Part shown: positions 51,199-61,366 of the stretch, one piece after another
Numbering within the stretch: position 1 is the stretch's first letter
Layout: every line of letters begins with the position of its first letter
NCBI GenBank assembly: GCA_944325505.1
Contig: CALVAJ010000003.1
Span: 62,001 to 126,000 of the forward strand
From: an uncultured Bacteroidales bacterium
GTDB lineage: Bacteria; Bacteroidota; Bacteroidia; Bacteroidales; UBA932
Reading direction: 5' to 3'
DNA length: 64,000 nt
Made by a program: the position numbers and the translations under genes
Notes under the pieces: generated by a model
Database searches by the model: none
Seen by the model: the letters and a program-made list of their open reading frames with translations, nothing else
Told to the model about the DNA's origin: nothing

Positions 51199-52392
51199 TC
51201 AGTCTTCTCCTTCTGATGCCGTAGTGCTGTTGAGCAGTGCGGAGAGGATCGAAAAGACATCCGGCCGGCTGCCTTCGGATATTTTCACGCCTTTTCTGTC
51301 CGGGTCAGGATGTCCCAGAGGATAGTAGGCTATTTCCTGCAGAAGCAGCTGGGCGTCCACATAGTCGTAGTCGCTGTCCCGGATCTGTATGATTACGCCG
51401 GGGACTTCAGCGAAAAGGATGCGTACGATATCCTTTTCTCCATATGCCGTTTCGATACCTTTCAGGTCTATGGTACATCCTGTCTTCCTGCACATGCGCC
51501 CGGCCGCTGAGATGAGGCCTCCTCCCGATACCGTGCCCCCGCTTATCACTATGCCGTCCTCTACCAGTTCCCGGAGCACCTCGTAGCAGTCTATGAAATA
51601 GTCGGGGTCCTGGATTGCAGGGGCGTTGTCCCCGTTGCTGCCGAATTTCCAGCAGAGCAGCGAGCCTCCGAGCTTGAAGGAGCATGTGTCGAACGGAATG
51701 TATATGAGCCAGCTTTTCCGGTCAGGGACTATGGCCTCGGGGCATTTCCTTTTCCTGGGGAGCCGCTTTTCGCTTTCGGTATATTCGGGACAGTTCATGG
51801 CGGCATCCTGGAAGTCTTCTTCCAGAACCGGTTCCGGCTCTTCCGCTACCGCTTCAGTGAAAAGTGCGTCCTTGCGTATTTCCAGATTTTCCAGACATAT
51901 CCTGTTCCCTTTTCCGGATTCTTCGAGGGAATAGCCGGAAAGCCGTACCCCCAGATCATACAGATACTGGCAGGAGGCCTCGACTGAAAAGTAGAAGGCG
52001 GCCATGTTCCCTACCGGAGCGCAGTTCCATTCCCACCGTATTCCGGCCTGGATGTTTCCCAGGGAGAAGTGTCCGGTCTTCCAGAGTGTATCTATGAGAG
52101 TCCTTGCTATGGAAAGCCGGGTGATGGAGCCGGAGAATTCTGCCGGAATGTCCCTTTTCTCATGTGGCGCATCCCCGAGTTCTTCCATGTATTCCATGAT
52201 CCTGCCGGCACTGTACCGGACCTGTTCCGGGACAGGATCCGAAGGCTCGTCGACGATCGGAGGGTAATCCCTTTGACTCAGGCCTTGGCCCGCTGCCGGC
52301 ATACATTCGCTCAGCATCTGCGCTGGGGTGGCATCCATTCTCTGCCCGTCTATTATATACTCTGAATGCAGGATGAGGTCAATGTCTTTCAT
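51199..52392 (-). CDS. AIR-synthase/PurL-related protein, divergent
   Basis: A 397-residue protein that I recognise only in part. Residues about 225-350 carry an AIRS-C-like pattern: SLLCWKFGSNGDNAPAIQD, IVISGGTVSGGGLISAAGRM (compare the DVSDGGL loop of PurL/PurM), GCTIDLKGIE and VRILFAEVPGVIIQIRDSDY (compare LFSE-PG). The N-terminal half with PVGNMAAFYFSVEASCQYLY and LGVRLSGYSLEES may be an AIRS-N-like domain. Such a free-standing homologue occurs in Bacteroidales beside PurL. It may be a paralogue of FGAM synthase without glutaminase, or may bind a purine intermediate. Function uncertain. Confidence 0.6.
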   Translation of the reverse strand: MKDIDLILHSEYIIDGQRMDATPAQMLSECMPAAGQGLSQRDYPPIVDEPSDPVPEQVRYSAGRIMEYMEELGDAPHEKRDIPAEFSGSITRLSIARTLIDTLWKTGHFSLGNIQAGIRWEWNCAPVGNMAAFYFSVEASCQYLYDLGVRLSGYSLEESGKGNRICLENLEIRKDALFTEAVAEEPEPVLEEDFQDAAMNCPEYTESEKRLPRKRKCPEAIVPDRKSWLIYIPFDTCSFKLGGSLLCWKFGSNGDNAPAIQDPDYFIDCYEVLRELVEDGIVISGGTVSGGGLISAAGRMCRKTGCTIDLKGIETAYGEKDIVRILFAEVPGVIIQIRDSDYDYVDAQLLLQEIAYYPLGHPDPDRKGVKISEGSRPDVFSILSALLNSTTASEGED

Positions 52393-52459
52393 ATCGGAAG
52401 ATAAACTCCGGTAAATTTAACTAAATTTGGCATCATTTCAGAAATTGCATTGAAATTTT

Positions 52460-53890
52460 ATGGAAAATCTTATAATAAAGGGCACATCCTTCTCTGAGGA
52501 CAATTACGAAAAAATGATAAATGCGCTTTTCGTGCGTTTCCCTTCTTTCCAGAAGGTCGGGGCCGGTGCCTACAAGCCGGGGCTCGACAGGATGGAGTTC
52601 TTCGATTCCCTGACGGGTCACCCTCACAAGAAATACAGGACAATACATATTGCAGGTACCAACGGCAAAGGGTCTGTGGCCAATATGCTCGCGGCCGTGC
52701 TCGCCGCTTCCGGAGAGAAGGTCGGGCTTTATACTTCACCGCACATCCTCGATTTCCGGGAGAGGATAAGGGCCGTGACGGAGGACGGTCCGTCAGGAAC
52801 GGCGGTGGAGCTTATATCGAAGGAATATGTGTGGAATTATGTGAAACAATGGGGAGAGACTTTCGATCATCTGGAAATGTCGTTTTTCGAGATAACCACA
52901 GCCATGGCATTCAGCTGGTTTACCGATACCGGCGTGGATGCGGCTGTCATAGAGACCGGTCTGGGCGGACGTCTGGACAGTACCAATATCATCTCTCCGG
53001 AACTCAGCGTCATCACGAATATCGGCCTGGACCATTGCGACATCCTCGGGGAATCCCTGCCGGAGATAGCCTTTGAAAAGGCCGGCATCATCAAGCCGGA
53101 AGTGCCTGTCGTAGTGGGGGAGAGCAACCCTGAAACGGATCCTGTATTTGAACGCAAGGTACTGTACACCAATCTTCCTTCCCCTGCCTTTATGGGGGAC
53201 CGCAGCAGGATAATGTCGCTTCTGGCCTTTGCCGACAAGGTGGAGCCTCCGCTCTGGAAGGACCATGCCGCGATTCTTCGTGATATGGATCTGCGTGGCG
53301 AATATCAGGAAAAGAACCTGCGGACCGTCCTGGCTGCCATCGATGTACTCAAGCCGCGGATTTCCGGCGATGCGCTTCTCTACGCTCTCGAGCATACGGC
53401 TTCCATCACGGGCTTCCATGGCAGATGGGAGAAACTGTCGGATGATCCGTACATAATATGCGACATAGGGCATAATGCCCACGGCCTCAAATACAATTTC
53501 CATCAGCTCGGCCATATGCTTTCATCCGGAGAGTGCACTTCCCTTATAGTCATCTACGGCTCTGTATCCGACAAGGATTATGAATCGGTTTTCCCCCTGA
53601 TGCCGGAAAATGCAACGTATGTTTTTACCAATGCATCTTCACGCAGGGCTCTTCCTGCCGGTACTCTGAAAGACAGATACCTGGAATTCTGCGGAAAGTC
53701 GGGACGCCCTTCGGAAAACGTGTACTGCGCTCCCTCTGTCGGAGAGGCGCTGTCTTTGGCCTCCGGCCTGTACAAGGCCGCGCAGGGCGGGAAAGGCTCT
53801 GCAGAGGGCAAGACCGCCGGACCGTTGATATATATAGGCGGAAGTACTTATGTGGTGGCTGAAGCTGCCGCCATACTTGTCAATCGTTGA
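52460..53890 (+). CDS. folC: Bifunctional folylpolyglutamate/dihydrofolate synthase
   Basis: A 476-residue Mur-ligase-fold enzyme with P-loop HIAGTNGKGSVANMLAAVLA, YTSPHILDFRERI, and VIETGLGGRLDSTNII, all FolC signatures; ICDIGHNAHGL is the C-terminal motif. It adds glutamate to (dihydro)folates. A TAAATTTG box at 52422-52429 is a likely -7 element. The next gene starts 3 bases after the stop. Confidence 0.94.
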   Translation: MENLIIKGTSFSEDNYEKMINALFVRFPSFQKVGAGAYKPGLDRMEFFDSLTGHPHKKYRTIHIAGTNGKGSVANMLAAVLAASGEKVGLYTSPHILDFRERIRAVTEDGPSGTAVELISKEYVWNYVKQWGETFDHLEMSFFEITTAMAFSWFTDTGVDAAVIETGLGGRLDSTNIISPELSVITNIGLDHCDILGESLPEIAFEKAGIIKPEVPVVVGESNPETDPVFERKVLYTNLPSPAFMGDRSRIMSLLAFADKVEPPLWKDHAAILRDMDLRGEYQEKNLRTVLAAIDVLKPRISGDALLYALEHTASITGFHGRWEKLSDDPYIICDIGHNAHGLKYNFHQLGHMLSSGECTSLIVIYGSVSDKDYESVFPLMPENATYVFTNASSRRALPAGTLKDRYLEFCGKSGRPSENVYCAPSVGEALSLASGLYKAAQGGKGSAEGKTAGPLIYIGGSTYVVAEAAAILVNR

Positions 53891-53893
53891 AAA

Positions 53894-56800
53894 ATGAGAA
53901 AGATATTTTCGAAACCGGTCGCTGTCCTGTCAGTTCTGACGGTGCTTTTCCTGTCATCGGGCCGGATATCGTATGGAAAGGAAGCCAGGACCGACAGCGA
54001 AGGTCATGTCCTTGTTTCCCTATGGAAAGAGTATGGCAGACTGCAGGGTGAAGACCGCCCGGACAGGGAGGCGGACGTCCTGGAAAAAATAATCTTCCAG
54101 GCGGAGAGGCGTCATCTTCCGTGGGATTTCTATGACGCATGGAGAGAATACAGAGATGCCGTACTTTCCAGGGACTGGAAACGGCGGGAAGCCGTGGATT
54201 CGGCCCTGGTGGAGTCTGTCAGGAAATTCAATGAACCGGTGGTGACATATGCCGTAAGCACTGGTGTCCTGTACGGTAATACAGACATGTCCGAAATCAG
54301 GAAACGCCTGAAGGAGGATTCCTCCAGGCTGGAATCTTCACGCAACGGAATGTTTTACAGGGAAGGGTACGGTACGGTGACGGGCAGTGTCGCAGGCCGT
54401 CTTCCCGAATCAGTAATCAATGATATCGCCAGCGACTATGAGTATATCCTTTGGTCCATGTTTATCAGGTCGCGGGGAAGGGATGCGGAAATTTCCGGCA
54501 TGCTTTCGGAATCCCTTTCAGGCAGGTATCCTTCCGCTCCGTATCTGGAATATTGTCTGGCGGCATATAAAGACCGCGGCCTCAGGCAGGCTGCTCTCGA
54601 ATCGTTTGCCGGAAAATACTCCGGCAAGGCTGTTTCATGCTATGCCATTCAGGATGTGTTTTCGCTCCGTATGGACGACATGCTTTCCGGCAAGGCGGCT
54701 TCAGGTTCCGGGGATTTTCTGGAATTCAGGAGAGAGTGCGGGGATTTCGAAAAATTCCGGAAGAGCTTTTCCGGAAGCGAGAAGAAGATTGCGGAGGAAT
54801 GTACGCGGGTCAAGGGTATTATCGCAGACCTGGATTCAAAAGACATAAGGATAGAAAGCAGCGGCGATACTGTCATGGTCCTGCTGAGGAATATCGGAGC
54901 CTGCAGGATGGAAGTCTTTTCCGGAGCCGGTGCACAGGGGATGCCCGTGTCCGTATCCGATTTGGCCGACAGCACCGGAAGCTATTATCTCATTGACACT
55001 TTGCGCGTTCTTTTTCCTGACCTTGATGACGGTACTTACGTTATACGGTGCACGGCTGGGGATGTCAGTACCTCTGTGGACTATGTCCGGAACAGGATTT
55101 CCGTAGCCTACAGGAAAGGGGAAGACGGAATCGCCGTTTTTGCGGCCGAAATGAAAAGCGGACGCCCGCTTGAGGGGACGCAGGTGGAATTCTTCAAAGG
55201 CGACAGCCTTGTCGTTTCATTTGGCGATGTGGCTTTTTTTGAAGGGTTCGTATCCCTGCCGGCAGATTTCGTCGGAGACAGGGAAAACTTCAGAGGATAC
55301 TCTGTCGTATGCTCATACCGTGACGGGGAAGGCAGACTGCACAGCTCGGGGAAGGTGGGCCTCGACAGGTGGGTGTTCCACCGCTCCGGTTACATGGAAG
55401 GCGTTTCGGCCGTGATATTCAAGGACAGGGCCGTGTATGATTTCGGGGATACCCTCAGGTTCAAGACGGTCCTTTACCGTCCGTCCGATACTCCTTCCGG
55501 GCTCGGAACGCTTCCTGCCGGCGAAAAGTTGCAGGCTGTCCTTTCAGGACCGAAGAATGCGGCGGAAGATTCCCTGACCCTGGTGACAAATGAATTCGGA
55601 TCGGCTTCAGGCTCTTTTGCAATACCGGACGGCGGGCTCGGGGGAAGGTATATGCTGGATATCCGCTACGCCGGCGAAACCGTGGCTTCTTCGTCTTTTG
55701 TCGTCGGGGCGGTCGACATTCCGACATTCGGACTGGAGTTCGACCGGGATACACTGCTGCATTTCCCGGGAGACAGCATTACGGTCGGAGGAACTGTTTT
55801 CAGCTATACGGGACATCAGCTTTCTTCGGCCTCGCTTTTGTGGAAGGTGACTTCGGGAGAGACGGAACTGGAAGGCAGGTCGGATATAGACGGGAACGGG
55901 AGATTCTCGTTCGGTTTCAGGGACAGCGGCCTGGCGGCCGCCTCATATTATTCCATAGAAGTGACGGTTACGGACCTGACAGGTGAAACATACAGGTTCT
56001 ATAAAGGGCTGACGGCCGCTTCGCGCTTTTCTCTCGATGTGGAGATGACGGATGCGCCGGAGGCTATGGTGACCCCTTCATCGCCGCGGCCTTATACCCC
56101 GATGTCGGGATACGGCATTTCCGTAGTAGGGAATGAACCGGTGCGGCTGGCGCTTGCAGTCCGGAATGCCGATTACCTGCAGGTGAATACAGTTCCTGTA
56201 AGGTATTCCCTTTATCATGGGAACGAACTGCTGCAGGCAGGGGAGTCCGTTTCGTGCGATACTTTGGATATAGACCTGTCCGGAAAGGAATCGGGGATTT
56301 ACAGACTGGAAGCCGAGGCTTCGGCAGGCATGCGCCTTGAAAACGGAGAGGATTCGGCCATTGTCTGCCGCTATACTTATGATATGATAAAGACCGATGC
56401 CGGCGATTCTGTCCTGGACGCTGATGCCGAGAACCTGTTCAGGGTGATAAGGGACGGCGGCATAGCCCTTCAGATCGGAACGGGAAACGGTCCGATGTGG
56501 GCTGTCGCCGAACTGTGGGGAGATAATGATGATTCTCCGCTCCGTGCAGAACTCGTCCGCCTGGACGGTAAAAAGGGCAGGCCCGGTTCCATAACGACTT
56601 TGAGATACGGGTATGAAGACAGTTATCCAGATGAGGTCAGGCTCGAGATCCTTTATTTCCGCAACGGGACGGATTACAGATACAGTGCCGTCTATCACAG
56701 GGAAACCGCCGGGATGGACCTGCCGGTATCTTTCAGTTCGTTCACCGGCAGTGCGGGACCGGGAGAAGAAGTTACCATGACCCTGAAGGCTGTTCCGGAC

Positions 56801-59251
56801 GCGGAGGCTGTCATATCGGTATTCGATATCGGTACGGAAAGGATTATGCCGAATTATTGGAATACGGTATCCCGCAGAATTCATGTACCGGATGTCCGGA
56901 TTTCCGCAGTAAACGGGTTTGCCGGCTGCCGACGGATGCTTTTCCGGGGAGGGGCAAACAGTTTCATGGCGGCTAAAGCGGCCGCTGCGGAGTCTGGTGC
57001 TACGGCTTCCGATGGCATGACGCCGGAAGAAGACGAGGCGGTATCTTCCGGAATGCAGTCCTCTGGAAATGCCGGAATCAGGTCCGATTTTGCAAATACG
57101 CTGGCTTTCATTCCGTCTGTAAGGACCGGTGCTGACAGTACAGTGACTTTTTCTTTCAGGACATCGGATAAACTGTCCACCTATGAGGTTTCGGTTTTCT
57201 CCCATGACAGGACAATGCGTAACAATGCGGTCAGCAAGAATATGACTGTAACCAAACCTGTTATGGTATCTGTCTCCCGGCCGCGTTTTCTCAGGGAAGG
57301 CGACAGCTATGTACTGGCCGCATCCGTAGCCAACGGTACCAGGGAGAGCATGACAGGAGTCATGGACCTGTTTGTCTACGGGTCTGAAGACTATGAAGGG
57401 TCAGCTCCGTTGCTGGTAAAGAGCCTGCCTCTTGATGCAGGTCCGGGAAAGTCTGTCCCTGCGGACTTCAGGGTGGAAGTTCCTGAGGGCATCGGTATGC
57501 TTGGCCTCCTGTTGGTCTATGAAGGCGAGCCTGAAGGGGCCGGCTCCGATGTGATTGGAGAAGGCGGAGGGTGCTGGTCCGACGGTGTTTTCATCCCTGT
57601 ACCGGTTCTTCCTGATACCCAGGTGTTGACTGAGTCTCACTCTGCAGTGCTGCTTTCAGGGATGTCTGCCGATTCATTGAAAGCCGGACTGTCGGCGCAG
57701 TTCGTGAATACCCTGCCTTACGGTGCGGAAACCGGTGAGGTTTCCCTGCTGGATATGGTCAGGTCCGCTATTCCGCGGAAATCTGAGGTGAGGGGAAAGG
57801 ATGCAGTTTCCGTTTCCGATGCATTGTTCGTAAGAATGCTTTCGGGCTGCGCATACGGGCAGTGCGTGGATTCTCTGGTGACAATGCTGCTGGATTGCCG
57901 GAACGCAGACGGCGGGTTTGCCTGGTTCGGCGGGATGGAGTCTTCTCCCGCAGTGACTGCCCTTCTTCTGGAAAGGTCTTCGGAAATCCGCGGAAGGACT
58001 CATGTCAGGATTTTTACTGAGGAGCAGGAAAAGGATGCTCTGGCGTACCTTGACAGGGCATTTCTGGATAGCGCGGCTTCAACCGCCGATCCCGGCAGTG
58101 TGGCTTGGACGACAGGGACGCTTTGCCTGCCGGAATATCTGTATGTCAGGAGCATGTATGCATCTGTTCCGCTTTCTGTATCTGATGGGGTATATTCCCG
58201 AAAGGTATTGAAGTCTGTACGGAAAAATATTGCGTCGTGGCTTACGGCCCCGACCGGATCCGGGATGTTCGATGGCATGATGGTGAACAAGGCACGCAGG
58301 GCGTCAGTCATAATGAATCTTCTTGAATGGAGGAAGGAGGATGCCGCTTTTGCCGGGAGTCTTGGTTTCGGCCGTTCTTTTATAAGGAGACTTTCCCGGA
58401 CGCTGCACTCCGACATAGGTTCTTTGTGCGGCTATGCCGTAAGGCATGGCTCGGGAGGAATGTATTTCCCTGGTGCGGTGATGCCGTTCCGCGGACTTCT
58501 TGACAGTGAACTGTATGCCCATTCGCTCATATGCGATGTATTGGATGACTGTGTGTCTGGAGGATTCTGCGACAGCGCCTTGCAGGAAGAGGCTTCTGCG
58601 ACTGCCGACGGAGTGAGGCTTTGGATGATGCTTCAGAAAGAAACGCAGCAGTGGGAGAGCGATCCTGCCTTTGTACGTGCGATGGCATCCGTACTCGACG
58701 GTCCGTCGGATGTGCTTGCGACGAGGATAGTCGTGATGACCAAAAGGTATGAGAAACCGTTTGACAGTATAAAGCCCGCCGGTAACGGCTTTGAAGTCAG
58801 CCGGCAGTATTTTGTCGCACGCAAAGGTGCCGAAGGCGGAGCGGCAGTGGGCTATGACGGGCTTGTTCCCCTGCAGGATGGAGATACTCTGTCTGTCGGA
58901 GACAGGATAGTCGGGAGATATACTGTAAAGAGTGGCGACAGCAGGAGTTTCGTGAAACTGGCCGTTCCCCGTTATGCGTCATTCAGACCGGTCGTCCAGG
59001 TCTCCGGCATGACGGGCTTGCGTAGAGCCGCTTCTCCGGCATGGCCGCATCCTTTCTTCATGTCTTACAGAAACGTACTGGAAGACATGACCGAATACTA
59101 TTTCGATGTATTCCCTGAGGGCACGACTGTAATCGAAGAGGAATTCTATCTTTCCCAGGATGGAGTATATAGTTCTCCAGTGCCGGAAGTGGAATGCATG
59201 TATGCCCCTCATTACAGGGCCAACGGCGGGGTGTCCCGGTATCCTCTCTAA
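53894..59251 (+). CDS. Bacterial alpha-2-macroglobulin-like (MG2) protein
   Basis: A 1785-residue exported protein (signal peptide around VLFLSSGRISYG-K). The middle holds macroglobulin-type beta modules (VIFKDRAVYDFGDTLRFKTV, the MG2 region). FANTLAFIPSVRTGADSTVT and STYEVSVFSHDRTMRNNAVS mark the A2M-family domain. The C-terminal third is an alpha/alpha toroid (DGGFAWFGGMESSPAVTALL). I find no CxEQ thioester motif, so it cannot trap proteases covalently by the classical chemistry. Similar thioester-free giants are common in Bacteroidota; role unknown, perhaps periplasmic defence or surface. It overlaps the converging methyltransferase by 4 bases. Confidence 0.88.
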   Translation: MRKIFSKPVAVLSVLTVLFLSSGRISYGKEARTDSEGHVLVSLWKEYGRLQGEDRPDREADVLEKIIFQAERRHLPWDFYDAWREYRDAVLSRDWKRREAVDSALVESVRKFNEPVVTYAVSTGVLYGNTDMSEIRKRLKEDSSRLESSRNGMFYREGYGTVTGSVAGRLPESVINDIASDYEYILWSMFIRSRGRDAEISGMLSESLSGRYPSAPYLEYCLAAYKDRGLRQAALESFAGKYSGKAVSCYAIQDVFSLRMDDMLSGKAASGSGDFLEFRRECGDFEKFRKSFSGSEKKIAEECTRVKGIIADLDSKDIRIESSGDTVMVLLRNIGACRMEVFSGAGAQGMPVSVSDLADSTGSYYLIDTLRVLFPDLDDGTYVIRCTAGDVSTSVDYVRNRISVAYRKGEDGIAVFAAEMKSGRPLEGTQVEFFKGDSLVVSFGDVAFFEGFVSLPADFVGDRENFRGYSVVCSYRDGEGRLHSSGKVGLDRWVFHRSGYMEGVSAVIFKDRAVYDFGDTLRFKTVLYRPSDTPSGLGTLPAGEKLQAVLSGPKNAAEDSLTLVTNEFGSASGSFAIPDGGLGGRYMLDIRYAGETVASSSFVVGAVDIPTFGLEFDRDTLLHFPGDSITVGGTVFSYTGHQLSSASLLWKVTSGETELEGRSDIDGNGRFSFGFRDSGLAAASYYSIEVTVTDLTGETYRFYKGLTAASRFSLDVEMTDAPEAMVTPSSPRPYTPMSGYGISVVGNEPVRLALAVRNADYLQVNTVPVRYSLYHGNELLQAGESVSCDTLDIDLSGKESGIYRLEAEASAGMRLENGEDSAIVCRYTYDMIKTDAGDSVLDADAENLFRVIRDGGIALQIGTGNGPMWAVAELWGDNDDSPLRAELVRLDGKKGRPGSITTLRYGYEDSYPDEVRLEILYFRNGTDYRYSAVYHRETAGMDLPVSFSSFTGSAGPGEEVTMTLKAVPDAEAVISVFDIGTERIMPNYWNTVSRRIHVPDVRISAVNGFAGCRRMLFRGGANSFMAAKAAAAESGATASDGMTPEEDEAVSSGMQSSGNAGIRSDFANTLAFIPSVRTGADSTVTFSFRTSDKLSTYEVSVFSHDRTMRNNAVSKNMTVTKPVMVSVSRPRFLREGDSYVLAASVANGTRESMTGVMDLFVYGSEDYEGSAPLLVKSLPLDAGPGKSVPADFRVEVPEGIGMLGLLLVYEGEPEGAGSDVIGEGGGCWSDGVFIPVPVLPDTQVLTESHSAVLLSGMSADSLKAGLSAQFVNTLPYGAETGEVSLLDMVRSAIPRKSEVRGKDAVSVSDALFVRMLSGCAYGQCVDSLVTMLLDCRNADGGFAWFGGMESSPAVTALLLERSSEIRGRTHVRIFTEEQEKDALAYLDRAFLDSAASTADPGSVAWTTGTLCLPEYLYVRSMYASVPLSVSDGVYSRKVLKSVRKNIASWLTAPTGSGMFDGMMVNKARRASVIMNLLEWRKEDAAFAGSLGFGRSFIRRLSRTLHSDIGSLCGYAVRHGSGGMYFPGAVMPFRGLLDSELYAHSLICDVLDDCVSGGFCDSALQEEASATADGVRLWMMLQKETQQWESDPAFVRAMASVLDGPSDVLATRIVVMTKRYEKPFDSIKPAGNGFEVSRQYFVARKGAEGGAAVGYDGLVPLQDGDTLSVGDRIVGRYTVKSGDSRSFVKLAVPRYASFRPVVQVSGMTGLRRAASPAWPHPFFMSYRNVLEDMTEYYFDVFPEGTTVIEEEFYLSQDGVYSSPVPEVECMYAPHYRANGGVSRYPL

Positions 59252-60582
59252 ATGGTATTGATGCCGCCGGGGCCGCTCCGGCTGCATCTTTCCGTTACGA
59301 TAAGGTATTCCGCCCCGAAAATATGGTATCTGTCGCTCGGCTTTGCACCCAGTTTTTTACGTAGCTGGTCGCTGGTCATACGGATATTCCTGGCGGTAAC
59401 TTCCGCTTCGTGGTATCTTGAAGCGGCCAGACGGATGCCCTGGCCGTTCATCGGGAAGACATCCAGTACTCTGAATGTCTTCCCGAATCCTTCGAGAGTC
59501 TGCACCATTGCAGGGTCATTGAAAAGATACAGGTGCGTGTTCCGTGAAAGTTTCATTATGCCGAATACGGCTGAAATCAGGTTGTAGGCACCTGATTTGA
59601 GGAGCGATTTCCCCGGTTCGAAAAGATATGCCGCATTTGCCGCTTCATCTTCTCCGGCCGGGAATATGGCTTCGGCTGCCTTTTCTTCCGGCATCATGAA
59701 ACGGAAGCATCCTTCTTCTGTCCCGGCATCATTGACCGATACGATGCTGCATTCCCCGCGGTATTCCCTGTCCGCTACGGCCAGAAGCTCCTTGCATTCG
59801 CCTCCTGAGGACACGATGTGTATCTCCCTGCAGACGCTCCCGAGCCTGCTTGAGACCATCGTGAGGTCCGCCATGGGGGACAGCTTGACTATCAGGAATC
59901 TGGACGCGGCAAGAAGTTCATCTTCCAGTCTCAGCACGTCCGGCCTGCAGTCTTCCAGAAGGAAAACCTTCCTGCCTGCATCGTCCCGCCTGGCCGGATC
60001 AAGGTAGATTATGTCAGGACAGAAGTCTGTGCAGGGCTCCTTCTTTTCACGGCTGACAGCGTACGATCCGTTGAGGATTTCCCCGAGCGAGCCGGGCTCC
60101 AGGGCCTTGCAGCTGACAGTTATGTTGTCCGCTCCGAGCAGTCGGAAATTATGCGCCGCCGCATCAGCCAGTAGAGGGTTCATCTCATTGTAAAGCACAT
60201 GTTCCGCCGCTTTCGAGAAAGCCAGGCTGTCCACTCCGAGTCCTCCTGTAAGATCGGCAATCCGCAGTCCGCCGATTCCGGCTTTGCCTGTATTCCCTGT
60301 GCTTCCCTGCAGTGTCTCCCGGTACAGTCTCCGGGCCAGACCGGCCTTGTATTCCGCCGTTGCCTGCGAGCTGCACTGTTCCGCAGACAGTCTGGCAGGG
60401 AAAATCAGGCCGGGTTCGGCGTACCATTCCGGAACTTTCCCCTTGAGCTTTTTCCGTGAAATGATCGTATTGACAGCCAGGTCCATGTCGATGTCTTCCC
60501 ATTTCCCTTTGGAGAGCAGGAGCCTTGACATATCGTCATTTTCATGCTCCAGAATAAAATTTTTGAACCTTTCCGTATCCAT
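59248..60582 (-). CDS. Class I SAM-dependent methyltransferase with THUMP-like domain
   Basis: A 444-residue protein. The methyltransferase centre is RIADLTGGLGVDSLAFSKAA (glycine loop), YNEMNPLLADAAAHNF (acidic binder) and DIIYLDPARRDDAGRKVF (a DPAR catalytic-type motif). The C-terminal segment (SRYHEAEVTARNIRMTSDQL and KKLGAKPSDRYHIFGAEYLI) is the THUMP-like domain of this Bacteroidota family. Substrate unknown, presumably RNA. I start at ATG 60582 (MDTERFKNFILEH) since the 12 codons before it look unrelated. Confidence 0.87.
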   Translation of the reverse strand: MDTERFKNFILEHENDDMSRLLLSKGKWEDIDMDLAVNTIISRKKLKGKVPEWYAEPGLIFPARLSAEQCSSQATAEYKAGLARRLYRETLQGSTGNTGKAGIGGLRIADLTGGLGVDSLAFSKAAEHVLYNEMNPLLADAAAHNFRLLGADNITVSCKALEPGSLGEILNGSYAVSREKKEPCTDFCPDIIYLDPARRDDAGRKVFLLEDCRPDVLRLEDELLAASRFLIVKLSPMADLTMVSSRLGSVCREIHIVSSGGECKELLAVADREYRGECSIVSVNDAGTEEGCFRFMMPEEKAAEAIFPAGEDEAANAAYLFEPGKSLLKSGAYNLISAVFGIMKLSRNTHLYLFNDPAMVQTLEGFGKTFRVLDVFPMNGQGIRLAASRYHEAEVTARNIRMTSDQLRKKLGAKPSDRYHIFGAEYLIVTERCSRSGPGGINTI

Positions 60583-60652
60583 GGAGGCAAAGATATGCAG
60601 AAGCCGGAAGTAGAGCAAATTTTATCATTCATACTGAAAATCATCCGTAATA

Positions 60653-60683
60653 TTTGCCGCAATGGAATTAAATCGTATTTTTG
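60653..60683 (+). promoter_or_regulatory. Promoter of the frameshifted lipoprotein gene
   Basis: TTTG (60653-60656), 19-base spacer, TATTTTTG (60676-60683), 43 bases before ATG 60727. Exact consensus. Confidence 0.72.
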
Positions 60684-60726
60684 CGCATAATTCCTATAAA
60701 ACCAACTACTTAAATTTAAGTTTGTT

Positions 60727-61303
60727 ATGAAAAAATTTATTTTACCGCTCCTCATGGGGGGGACTGTTACTGACAGGATGTAACAAAGATGAAGTATCCG
60801 GCGATTTCCAGTTCGGCGGTGTTTCTAAAAGTGTGACAAGCGCGGTTGTCTATCTTTATGCCAGGTCTTCAGAGGAAACGAATTATGAGGTCTATCTGAT
60901 GCTTGACGGTACGGAATGGGATTCGGAATACGGGTCTGCCGTTTATTTTGACCTTTATTTTGAAGGGGCCGTTGATGAACTTCCTGCCGGGACTTACGTG
61001 TTGGGAGACGATATTCTGGACTATGGCAGCTACAGCAGCTATACAAGAACAGAAGAAACGAATGCGGATATTGTTTCCGGGACACTGACTGTCGGCAAGG
61101 ACGGGGACAACTGGTCTTTCAAATTTGAAGGCAAGGCACTCGCTTATATTTATAATGAAGAAACTGATGAATATGAGTATGGTGACCCTCAGTCATTCAG
61201 CTGCAGTTATTCCGGCCCTGTGACGTATGTGGAGGATGATTATGATGAATACGAACCTGCCTCCGCTACTGGTAGCCTTATGTCAAGAAAAAGCCGTAAA
61301 TAA
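60727..61303 (+). pseudogene. Lipoprotein gene frameshifted at a G7 run in the signal peptide
   Basis: From ATG 60727 the frame reads MKKFILPLLMGGTVTDRM and stops. With six instead of seven G at 60756-60762 it would read MKKFILPLLMGGLLLTGCNK, a perfect lipoprotein signal with lipobox LLTGC, running on without a stop for about 190 residues to 61303. The mature part is acidic and Tyr-rich (for example TNYEVYLMLDGTEWDSEYGS) and I know no family for it. It has its own promoter and terminator. Slippage-controlled switching, fixed mutation and sequencing error all remain possible. Confidence 0.72.
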
Positions 61304-61329
61304 TCGGTAGATATATTTGAGGTAGATCC

Positions 61330-61366
61330 AATGAGGGCAGCTTATGTTGAACTGTCCTCATTTTTT
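61330..61366 (+). terminator. Terminator of the lipoprotein gene
   Basis: AATGAGGGCAG (61330-61340) pairs with CTGTCCTCATT (61352-61362, one mismatch), followed by TTTT. The rest of 61367-61523 holds only a TAAATTTG box (61448-61455) that may serve the next gene. Confidence 0.75.
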
